A program made the translations under genes and the position numbers. A stretch of 64,000 nucleotides of DNA from DATMXT01 sp963662765. Lineage in GTDB: Bacteria; Bacillota; Clostridia; Oscillospirales; Feifaniaceae. Location: assembly GCA_963662765.2 (NCBI GenBank), contig CAXXUP010000008.1, positions 558,001 to 622,000 of the forward strand. Reading direction: 5' to 3'. Position 1 is the first letter of the stretch. Each line of letters begins with the position of its first letter. Shown piece by piece: positions 8,191 through 15,611 of the stretch. The notes under the pieces are model-generated. The model was not told where the DNA came from. It worked only from the letters and a program-made list of their open reading frames with translations, and searched no databases.

Positions 8191-9174
8191 ATGACGGTAC
8201 TGGTAACGGGAGCCGCCGGCTACATCGGCAGCCATGTGACGCTTTCGCTCATTGAGGCGGGGCATACGGTGGTTGCTGTCGACAACCTTTGCAATAGCGA
8301 CCGGTCGTCACTTGCTGTAGTGCATGAACTGACTGGGGCACCCATAAAATTCTACGAGTGTGACGTGCGGGACGGCAACGCCCTCATGGACATCGTCATG
8401 GCTAATAAACCAGAGGCTGTTGTGCACTTGGCAGGGCTGAAATCGGTATCTGAGTCGGCCGTCATGCCGCTCGAGTACTACGAAAACAACGTCGGCGGCA
8501 CCCTGACTCTGCTGCGGGTCATGGCGCTGTGCGGCGTTTCGCGCCTTGTGTTCTCCTCGTCAGCAACGGTCTATGGCGCAGCTCCTACCCCGACGTCTGA
8601 GGAGGCGCCGCTGACGTCCGCAAATCCCTACGGGCGCACCAAGCTTGTCATCGAGGGCATGATTAAAGACACCGAGGCGGCAGGCCTCGTCGAGGCCACC
8701 ATCCTGCGCTACTTCAATCCGGTCGGCTCCCATCCGTCGGGGCTCCTCGGGGAAAACCCCAAAGGCGAGCCCGCAAACCTCATGCCCCACATCTGCCGGG
8801 CCGCTGCGAATGGCTCGCCTTTGCAAGTGTTCGGCACCGATTACGACACGCCGGACGGCACTTGTCTGCGCGACTATATCCATGTACTCGATTTGGCGCA
8901 GGGTCACCTTGCGGCGCTTTCCCACCCCGGGACATTCAACCTCGGCGGCGGAAAACCCTGCAGTGTGCTTGAACTGATAAAGGCTTTCGAGGCGGCAAAT
9001 AGCGTGGCCGTCCCCTACGAGACGGCGGGGCGCCGACCGGGGGACGTGGCGGAAAGCTGTGCCGACATCTCAAAAGCAAAACGAGAACTCGGGTGGAGTC
9101 CGCAGCGCGGTGCCGAGGAGATGTGCCGCGACGCGTGGCGGTCTTACCTGCGTCAAAAGGAGGGCGACAAATGA
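8191..9174 (+). CDS. galE: UDP-glucose 4-epimerase
   Basis: Extended short-chain dehydrogenase that interconverts UDP-glucose and UDP-galactose. It shows the NAD-binding GAAGYIGSH at the N-terminus, FSSSATVYG with the catalytic Ser (about 124) and the YxxxK pair PYGRTK (Tyr147, Lys151), then LRYFNPVGSHPSG typical of GalE. Length 327 is normal. GGGAGG lies just before the ATG. The TGA overlaps the pgk start by 4 bp (ATGA). Placed between a glycosyltransferase and glycolytic genes, it may supply nucleotide sugars for surface glycans. Confidence 0.93.
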   Translation: MTVLVTGAAGYIGSHVTLSLIEAGHTVVAVDNLCNSDRSSLAVVHELTGAPIKFYECDVRDGNALMDIVMANKPEAVVHLAGLKSVSESAVMPLEYYENNVGGTLTLLRVMALCGVSRLVFSSSATVYGAAPTPTSEEAPLTSANPYGRTKLVIEGMIKDTEAAGLVEATILRYFNPVGSHPSGLLGENPKGEPANLMPHICRAAANGSPLQVFGTDYDTPDGTCLRDYIHVLDLAQGHLAALSHPGTFNLGGGKPCSVLELIKAFEAANSVAVPYETAGRRPGDVAESCADISKAKRELGWSPQRGAEEMCRDAWRSYLRQKEGDK

Positions 9175-10313
9175 AAAAGACGGTGCGCGACATCGATGTG
9201 GCAGGCAAGCGGGTGCTGCTGCGCTGCGATCTCAACGTCCCGCTGGAAGACGGCAGGGTGGCCGACGACACCCGGATTACGGCCTCGCTGCCCACCATCC
9301 GTTACCTCCTGGAGCAGGGGGCGTCAGTTGTACTCTGCTCCCACCTCGGCCGACCCAAGGGAGCGCCAGACCCAAAGTACTCGCTGGCGCCGGTGGCCGA
9401 AAGACTGTCTAAACTGCTGGGGCGGCCGGTGCCGCTTGTCACCGACTACGAGAAGGCGGGCGGCGACGTCTGCCTGCTTGAGAATCTCCGGTTTTACCCC
9501 GGCGAGGAGAAAAACGATCCCGAATTTGCAAGGAAACTTGCCTCACTTGCCGACATTTACGTCAATGACGCATTCGGCAGTGCCCACAGGGCTCACGCTT
9601 CTACGGCTGGAGTGGCTGACTACCTGCCGGCCGTCTGCGGCTTTCTGATCGAAAAAGAGCTGTCGGTCATGGGCGGGGCCTTAATGAATCCCCGCCGGCC
9701 CTTTGTTGCCGTTTTAGGCGGAGCCAAGGTGTCGGACAAGATCGGGGTCATCGAAAATCTGCTCTCTAAGGTCGACGCCGTCGTCATCGGCGGCGCCATG
9801 GCCTATACTTTCGTTGCGGCTTTGGGTGGGCGCATCGGCAATTCGCTGTGCGAGACAGATAAGCTCGGGGTGGCGATGGAAATCTGGAACAAGGCGATGA
9901 GGCTCGGTATTCCGATTTTGCTGCCGGAGGATTCTCTTTGCGCCGAAAGTCCGGACGGCGAAGGTGTGGTAATGCCCACAGATGCGATCGAGGATGGCTA
10001 CATGGGGCTCGACATCGGACCGGCGGCCGTCGAACACTTCACTGAACTCCTCGGCCGAGCCGGCACCGTGATCTGGAACGGACCTATGGGCATGTTTGAA
10101 AAGCCGGCCTTCAAAGGCGGAACGCTTGCGGTGGCGACGGCCATCGCCGAATCGGGCTGCGTATCCATCGTCGGCGGCGGAGATTCCGCCGCAGCCGCGG
10201 AGGAGCTTGGTTTTGCCGATCGCATGACGCACATATCAACGGGGGGCGGGGCGTCACTCGAATTCCTCGAAGGGCGAAAGTTGCCGGGTATCGAGTGCCT
10301 GGAGGACGCGTAG
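9171..10313 (+). CDS. pgk: Phosphoglycerate kinase
   Basis: Glycolytic ATP-forming enzyme converting 1,3-bisphosphoglycerate to 3-phosphoglycerate. Start at 9171 follows AGGAGG and overlaps the galE stop. Diagnostic stretches: KRVLLRCDLNVPL, CSHLGRPKG, LLENLRFYPGEEKND, YVNDAFGSAHRAHAS, LGGAKVSDKIGV, WNGPMGMFE and the nucleotide-binding GGGDSAAA, then HISTGGGASLEFLEG at the C-terminus. 380 residues, slightly under the usual 390-400. First glycolytic gene of pgk-tpiA-gpmI; gap and eno are not in the window. Confidence 0.96.
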   Translation: MKKTVRDIDVAGKRVLLRCDLNVPLEDGRVADDTRITASLPTIRYLLEQGASVVLCSHLGRPKGAPDPKYSLAPVAERLSKLLGRPVPLVTDYEKAGGDVCLLENLRFYPGEEKNDPEFARKLASLADIYVNDAFGSAHRAHASTAGVADYLPAVCGFLIEKELSVMGGALMNPRRPFVAVLGGAKVSDKIGVIENLLSKVDAVVIGGAMAYTFVAALGGRIGNSLCETDKLGVAMEIWNKAMRLGIPILLPEDSLCAESPDGEGVVMPTDAIEDGYMGLDIGPAAVEHFTELLGRAGTVIWNGPMGMFEKPAFKGGTLAVATAIAESGCVSIVGGGDSAAAAEELGFADRMTHISTGGGASLEFLEGRKLPGIECLEDA

Positions 10314-10315
10314 AG

Positions 10316-10424
10316 ACACGCAAGACTTATAATATATGTAAAGATGCGTAAGAAGCGCGAGATGTTAAAGACGCAAGAGACGCATAAAACGCGTAAATGC
10401 TATAAATATAAAGGACAGACAAAT
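10316..10424 (+). other. Repetitive purine-rich spacer before tpiA
   Basis: About 110 bp holding several near-copies of ACGCAAGA, ACGCATAA and GCGTAAGA, plus AT-rich TTATAAT and TATAAAT stretches. It could contain a weak promoter (TATAAT at 10328-10333 without a clear -35). Otherwise I see no known motif. Confidence 0.4.
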
Positions 10425-11285
10425 ATGATCAAACGCCGCAAAATTATCGCAGGAAACTGGAAAATGAACCGTGCCTCGGCCCGCATCATCGCTGGGGCGC
10501 TGCCCAAGACCCGCTGTGAAGTGGCTATCTTTCCGCCCTTTCTCTATATCGCCGACGCTGCGACGGTGCCGGGGATCACGGTGGGGGGGCAAAATTGCCA
10601 TTGGGAGGAGAAGGGCGCCTTTACCGGGGAAATCTCGGCCGAGATGCTCAAAGCTGCCGGTGCCACAGCTGTCATCATTGGCCACAGCGAGCGCCGGCAG
10701 ATGTTCGGTGAGACCGACGAGACCGTGAACAAGAAGGTCAAAGCCGCTCTTGCGGCAGGACTTCGCCCTTACATCTGTGTCGGCGAGACTGCTGAGGAGC
10801 GGGATGCCGGGGAGGCGATGGCCGTTGTCGAACGGCAACTTACGGCAGCCCTCGAAGAGGTCGAAGACTATTTGCGTATCGTCGTGGCATACGAGCCGGT
10901 CTGGGCCATCGGTACCGGCCGCACCGCCACAGCCCGTGAGGCGCAGGAAATCTGCCACCACTTGCGGCTTTGCCTCCTGCACAAATATGGCACCATGGCA
11001 GGCGCACTGCCCATTTTATACGGTGGCTCGGTAAACGACGGCAACGCGAAAGAGCTCTTTGCCTGCCCCGACATCGATGGCGGGCTGATCGGCGGGGCCT
11101 CCTTAAAGCCCGGCGCCTTTGCAGCCATTGTTGCGGCGGCCGAAGAGAGCTATGGCGAGGCTGGCCACGGGCACGGGGACGGGTGTTCCTGCGGCCACTG
11201 CGCACCAAAGCACGACGAGGCGGAAGAAACGAAGGAATGTGCCGACGGCTGCACCGACTGCCACAAAGACGGGTGCCATGCATAG
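10425..11285 (+). CDS. tpiA: Triosephosphate isomerase with Cys/His-rich C-terminal tail
   Basis: TIM barrel that interconverts dihydroxyacetone phosphate and glyceraldehyde 3-phosphate. Catalytic residues are in place: Asn11/Lys13 in AGNWKMN, His87 in IIGHSERR, Glu157 in AYEPVWAIGTG, and the phosphate loop LYGGSVND. The barrel ends near residue 240. A 46-residue extension follows, holding seven Cys and six His (for example GDGCSCGHC and CADGCTDCH), which looks able to bind metal and is not part of ordinary TPI (about 250 residues). The start at 10425 is set by homology. Its 3' end overlaps gpmI by 8 bp, so the tail-coding DNA is also the leader of gpmI. Confidence 0.93.
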   Translation: MIKRRKIIAGNWKMNRASARIIAGALPKTRCEVAIFPPFLYIADAATVPGITVGGQNCHWEEKGAFTGEISAEMLKAAGATAVIIGHSERRQMFGETDETVNKKVKAALAAGLRPYICVGETAEERDAGEAMAVVERQLTAALEEVEDYLRIVVAYEPVWAIGTGRTATAREAQEICHHLRLCLLHKYGTMAGALPILYGGSVNDGNAKELFACPDIDGGLIGGASLKPGAFAAIVAAAEESYGEAGHGHGDGCSCGHCAPKHDEAEETKECADGCTDCHKDGCHA

Positions 11286-12765
11286 CCCCGCGGTACTGCT
11301 CATTTTGGACGGCTACGGCGAGGGGCCGATCTGCCCCGGAAACGCTGTCTGCAGGGCCGACACGCCGACGCTGCACGCCATCTTCAAGGACAATCCCCAC
11401 TGTCTGCTGACGGCCTCCGGTATCGACGTCGGGCTGCCGGAGGGGCAGTTCGGAAACAGTGAAGTCGGCCATACCAACCTCGGGGCGGGGCGCATCGTCT
11501 ATCAGGACCTCTCCCGCATCGACTGCGCCATCAAAGACGGCAGCTTTTTCGAAAACCCTGCCCTCAAGTCGGCCATGTCAAAAGATCGGGTACACATCAT
11601 GGGCCTTACGTCGGACGGAGGCGTCCACACCGTCATGCGGCACATAGAGGCGCTTATCGATATGGCGAAGCGTGAAGGGGCAAAACTTTTTGTCCATGCC
11701 TTTACCGACGGCAGGGATACGGCGCCCGCCTCGGGGCTGTCCTGCCTTCGGCAAATCGCCGAGAGGGCCACTATCGCCTCGGTGTCGGGCCGATATTACG
11801 CCATGGACCGCGACTCCCGCTGGGATCGCATTGAGGCGGCCTATCGCGCGCTGACGGAGCCCGGCACGGGCGGTGACCCCGTGGCCTATCTTGAGGACTG
11901 CTACAAGGAGGGCGTAACAGACGAATTTGTTCCCCCAAAGGCATTTTCGCCTGAAGGATATATCAAAGACGGGGATGGGGTCATCTTCTTCAACTTCCGC
12001 CCGGACCGGGCGAGACAGCTGACGAGGGCCTTCCTCGACCCGGAGTTTTCTCACTTCAAACGGGAAAAGCGCTCTCTTACCTACGTCTGCATGACCCGAT
12101 ACGATGACGTCTTCGAGCCGTGGGTGCAGGTGGCTTTCCCGCCGCACGAGCTCAAAAATACCCTGGGCGAGTGGATCAGCCACCTAGGCCTCCGGCAGCT
12201 TCGATGTGCCGAGACTGAGAAGTACGCCCATGTCACCTTCTTCTTTAACGGCGGCAGGGAAAAGCCCTTTGAAGGGGAAAAGCGTATTCTCGTGCCCTCA
12301 CCCAAAGTCGCCACATATGACCTCGCCCCCCAGATGTCGGCCTTAGAAGTGGCCGACCGGGTGGTGCGCACACTAGCCCTGGGACTTGTCGACATCGTCA
12401 TTGTCAACCTCGCCAATCCGGATATGGTTGGGCATACCGGCGTCATGGATGCGGTGTTGACAGCGCTGCGGGTGGTGGACATCGCAGCCGACCGCATCGT
12501 GTCTGCCGCGATAAAGGCCGGCGGATTTGCCGTCGTGACGGCGGACCACGGCAACGCCGAGTCCATGCTGCTGCCGGACGGCACCCCTCAGACCGCCCAT
12601 TCGGCAAACAAAGTGCCCTTCGCCGTCGTCGGCCGCGGGGAGATGACTTTACAGAACGGAAGGCTGTGCGACGCCGCGCCGACACTGCTCGCACTCATGG
12701 GACTTCCGGTTCCCCCCGAAATGGATGGGGACGACCTTTCCGGTGGGACGGCGATTAAGGACTGA
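11278..12765 (+). CDS. gpmI: 2,3-bisphosphoglycerate-independent phosphoglycerate mutase
   Basis: Two-metal alkaline-phosphatase-fold mutase interconverting 3- and 2-phosphoglycerate. The N-terminal metal site begins VLLILDGYG; the phospho-acceptor serine lies in FGNSEVGH (Ser61); VHAFTDGRDTAP, YYAMDRD, FFNFRPDRARQL, NLANPDMVGHTG and TADHGNAE are family hallmarks. 495 residues, slightly shorter than typical. The start overlaps the tpiA stop by 8 bp. Confidence 0.94.
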   Translation: MHSPAVLLILDGYGEGPICPGNAVCRADTPTLHAIFKDNPHCLLTASGIDVGLPEGQFGNSEVGHTNLGAGRIVYQDLSRIDCAIKDGSFFENPALKSAMSKDRVHIMGLTSDGGVHTVMRHIEALIDMAKREGAKLFVHAFTDGRDTAPASGLSCLRQIAERATIASVSGRYYAMDRDSRWDRIEAAYRALTEPGTGGDPVAYLEDCYKEGVTDEFVPPKAFSPEGYIKDGDGVIFFNFRPDRARQLTRAFLDPEFSHFKREKRSLTYVCMTRYDDVFEPWVQVAFPPHELKNTLGEWISHLGLRQLRCAETEKYAHVTFFFNGGREKPFEGEKRILVPSPKVATYDLAPQMSALEVADRVVRTLALGLVDIVIVNLANPDMVGHTGVMDAVLTALRVVDIAADRIVSAAIKAGGFAVVTADHGNAESMLLPDGTPQTAHSANKVPFAVVGRGEMTLQNGRLCDAAPTLLALMGLPVPPEMDGDDLSGGTAIKD

Positions 12766-12813
12766 CCGTACCGCCCGGACACACCACATCACGTTTACTT
12801 CATGGGGGTTTGA

Positions 12814-13926
12814 ATGAAAATAGAATTTGACGAATATCGCCTGAAATTGGAAGGAATGAGGGACCAGATCGAAGATCTGGCGCAGGCCATCGGGCTTACG
12901 GGACTCAAAGCTGAAGCGGCCGAACTGGAGCACCAGTCGGCGCAGCCGGGGTTTTGGGATGACCTGGAGCGCTCGCAGCGCACCCAACAGCGGTCAAAGC
13001 AGATCGGACACCGCATTGAACGGTACGAGGACCTCTACCGCCGGTGGGAGGACGCCGCGACCCTGACACATATGGCTCTCGAACTTTCGGACGAGAGTCT
13101 CTTAGACGAAATCATCACAGAGTACGACGCCGTCGTGGCCGAGCTTGAGGAACAGCGGCTGTCGACACTGCTCACGGGCGAGCACGACTCCCATAACGCC
13201 ATTCTGACCTTCCACCCCGGAGCGGGCGGCACCGAGGCGCAGGACTGGGCCCAGATGCTCTACCGCATGTACACGAGGTGGGCCGAGCGGCATAACTATA
13301 CCTATAAAATACTCGACTACCTCGACGGGGACGAGGCCGGCATCAAATCGGCCGCCATCCTCATAACGGGCGAGAACGCCTACGGCTATCTCAAGGGAGA
13401 ACACGGAGTCCATAGGCTGGTGCGCATCTCGCCCTTTGATGCGTCGGGCCGGCGGCACACCTCCTTCGCCTCGATCGAGGTTTTGCCGGAGTTCGACGAC
13501 TCCATCAAAATCGACATCCGAGACGACGACCTGAGAGTCGACACCTACCGCTCGTCGGGGGCCGGCGGCCAGCACGTCAACAAGACGGAATCCGCCATCC
13601 GCATCACCCATATTCCGTCTGGCATCGTCGTGGCCTGCCAGAACGAGCGCAGCCAGCACCAGAACCGCGAAGTCGCCATGACCATGCTCAAGTCCAAGCT
13701 GATGGAGATCAAAGAGCGGGAGCGGCTCGAGCGCGTCGAGGACATCAAGGGCGACCAGCGGGAAATTGCGTGGGGCAGTCAGATTCGCTCCTATGTCTTC
13801 ATGCCCTATACCCTTGCCAAGGACCACCGCACCGGCTTCGAGTCCGGAAACATCGGCGCAGTCATGGATGGGGACATCGATGGATTCATCAACGCTTACC
13901 TCAAAAATCTTGCCGCCGACAAGTAA
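12814..13926 (+). CDS. prfB: Peptide chain release factor 2, without programmed frameshift
   Basis: Recognises UAA/UGA stop codons: the SPF anticodon-like motif is at 206-208 (RISPFDASGRR) and the catalytic GGQ at 251-253. In most bacteria prfB has an in-frame UGA near codon 26 that needs a +1 shift at CUU-UGA-C. Here the frame is continuous and the corresponding place reads GGG-CTT-ACG (12892-12900): CTT remains but the UGA is absent, so this autoregulation is lost. 370 residues. PrmC, which methylates the GGQ glutamine, is encoded at 52.7 kb. Confidence 0.95.
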   Translation: MKIEFDEYRLKLEGMRDQIEDLAQAIGLTGLKAEAAELEHQSAQPGFWDDLERSQRTQQRSKQIGHRIERYEDLYRRWEDAATLTHMALELSDESLLDEIITEYDAVVAELEEQRLSTLLTGEHDSHNAILTFHPGAGGTEAQDWAQMLYRMYTRWAERHNYTYKILDYLDGDEAGIKSAAILITGENAYGYLKGEHGVHRLVRISPFDASGRRHTSFASIEVLPEFDDSIKIDIRDDDLRVDTYRSSGAGGQHVNKTESAIRITHIPSGIVVACQNERSQHQNREVAMTMLKSKLMEIKERERLERVEDIKGDQREIAWGSQIRSYVFMPYTLAKDHRTGFESGNIGAVMDGDIDGFINAYLKNLAADK

Positions 13927-14011
13927 ACTTTTCATATTTTTAACTAAAAATCCGCCTTCACTTTTGTATAACGATATGAAGGCCGCAGTCTGTACAGCAA
14001 AAAAAAACCTG

Positions 14012-14020
14012 TGGTATAAT
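14012..14020 (+). promoter_or_regulatory. Extended -10 promoter of the aminotransferase gene
   Basis: TG-G-TATAAT (TATAAT at 14015-14020) with no good -35 at the right spacing. Transcription would start near 14027, leaving a leader of about 100 nt. Confidence 0.6.
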
Positions 14021-14067
14021 TTCGGTGGACGGCCAAACAGCAGGCAACCTTATTTTTTTGCGTCCGT

Positions 14068-14094
14068 CCGTAAGGCGCTGTGTGCGCCTTACGG
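14068..14094 (+). promoter_or_regulatory. Perfect 11-bp leader hairpin
   Basis: CCGTAAGGCGC and its exact complement are separated by a 5-nt loop (TGTGT), lying between the promoter and the AAGGAG ribosome site of the aminotransferase. There is no T-run, so it is not a simple terminator; a stabilising or protein-binding leader element is possible. Confidence 0.6.
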
Positions 14095-14129
14095 TGCAGT
14101 TAAAAAGTACATAAAAGGAGTGGATTCCC

Positions 14130-15313
14130 ATGAACTACAAGTTCTCAGACCGCGCTAAGAACGCCAAGCCCTCGCTTATCCGCCAGATTTCAGCCAGAGC
14201 GGCCGGAAATCCCGACTTCATCTCCCTTTCGATCGGCAATCCTGCCTACGAGTCCTTCCCCGTGAAGGAAATGCGCGAGATGAACGATTTGGTCTACGAG
14301 CGCAACAGCGTCGAAGCGCTTCAGTACGGCCCGACCGAGGGCTGGCCGGTCTTCCAGCAGCAGATCAAGGACAGACTGCTTAAGACCAAGGGCATCAGCC
14401 CCGAGGGCAACAACATCATCGTCACGACCGGCTCGCAGCAGGGCCTCGACCTCATGCCCCGTATTTTCTGCAATGAGGGCGACGTGGTTTTAGTGGAATC
14501 CTTCACCTATCTTGGCGCTTTGGGCGCCATGCGCGGATACTGCGCAAAGCCCATAGCCGTCAAAATGGACGACGACGGGCATCAACCTTGAGGCCATGGA
14601 AGACGCCCTCAAGACGGTCGAAAACATCAAGTACCTCTACTTAGTGGCCCAATTTCCAGAACCCCTCCGGCATCACCATCCCGCTTGAGAAGCGCAAGAA
14701 GATCTACGACCTCGCCTGCAAGTACGACATTCTCATCTATGAGGATGATCCGTACGGCGAGCTGCGCTACAACCGGTAGCGCGGTGCCGGCCATCAAGAG
14801 CTTCGACACCGAAGGCCGCGTCATTTACGCCGGCTCCTTCTCAAAGGTTCTGGCCGCGGGCCTGCGCGTTGGCTTCCTGTGCTGCGCCGATGAGATCTGG
14901 GCCAAGATGGTCTCCTGCAAGGGCAACATGGACTCCGGCTCCAACATCACCTCCCAGCTCATCGCTTCCTATTATATTGAGAAATTCGACCTCGACGAGC
15001 ATATCGAGAAGGTCCGCGCCCTCTATTCAGTCAAGTGCGCCACCATGAAGGAATCCCTCGACAAGTATCTGGCCAAGGGCTGCACCCGCACCGATCCCGA
15101 CCGGCGGTATGTTTATCTGGGTCACGCTCCCAGGACTATGTCGACGAGAAGAAAATCTTTGAGGACGCGCTCGATGCCGGCGTCGGCGTCATCCCGTCGC
15201 TCGCTTTCGCGCCCGACGAAGACAACCCCGGCAAATCCTTCCGGCTGTGCTTCTCCTCTCCCACCATCGACCAGATCAAAGAAGGCTGCAAGCGCTTTGG
15301 CGAAGTCCACTAA
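14130..15313 (+). pseudogene. PLP-dependent aminotransferase (MocR/Aro8-like, fold type I) with five single-base insertions
   Basis: Spliced across frames, the gene gives a full-length class I/II aminotransferase: NPDFISLSIGNPAYESFP, ALQYGPTEGWP, VTTGSQQGLDL, an F-Q-N-P-S-G-I-T segment, IYEDDPYGELRY and the PLP-lysine region AGSFSKVLAAGLRVG. The resemblance is to 2-aminoadipate/aromatic aminotransferases. It is interrupted at 14577-14579 (extra G), 14646-14647 (extra G or C), 14773-14774 (extra C), 15101-15102 (extra C) and 15133-15134 (extra G). Every lesion is one added base next to an identical base, and removing the five restores one frame from 14130 to 15313 with no other stop. Ribosome site, promoter and terminator are intact. 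Either a very recent pseudogene or clustered sequence error. Confidence 0.8.
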
Positions 15314-15349
15314 GAAGCACTGCAAGTAAACAATTCAATATCAGCAGCA

Positions 15350-15382
15350 AAGGGAACGGCCATACGGCCGTTCCCTTTTATT
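15350..15382 (+). terminator. Intrinsic terminator of the aminotransferase gene
   Basis: 10-bp stem GGGAACGGCC / GGCCGTTCCC, 4-nt loop, followed by TTTTATTTAT. Confidence 0.85.
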
Positions 15383-15523
15383 TATCTTTCACGATATCTT
15401 CGCCTTTTGTACATAAAATACATATGGAATTCTCACGGTGTACATGTTTTATACTTAAATTTATCAAGAATTTTCCATTAAATGCTCAAAAAATTACACA
15501 GTTGTTACAATTAGGAAAATAAC

Positions 15524-15601
15524 TTGAACTTTACCAATTCGAAATCATATCATAGAGCTGTAATGGAGCGGAATTCAATCCGATCCAAATTTTAAAGGAG
15601 G
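15524..15601 (+). promoter_or_regulatory. Promoter and conserved leader hairpin of S-layer gene 1
   Basis: TTGAAC (15524-15529), 18-bp spacer, TATCAT (15548-15553). A 9-bp stem (15564-15572 with 15579-15587, six-base loop, one G-A mismatch) sits 6 nt before AAAGGAGG (15594-15601). The same arrangement, including a TTACAAT box just upstream of the -35, precedes the next two S-layer genes. Between the previous terminator and this promoter (15383-15523) I see only AT-rich DNA. Confidence 0.75.
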
Positions 15602-15611
15602 ATACATACCC

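Noticed and set aside
10316..10424. Short repeats before tpiA as a CRISPR-like array
   Set aside because: Units are only 6-8 bp, irregular, and have no spacers of constant length.
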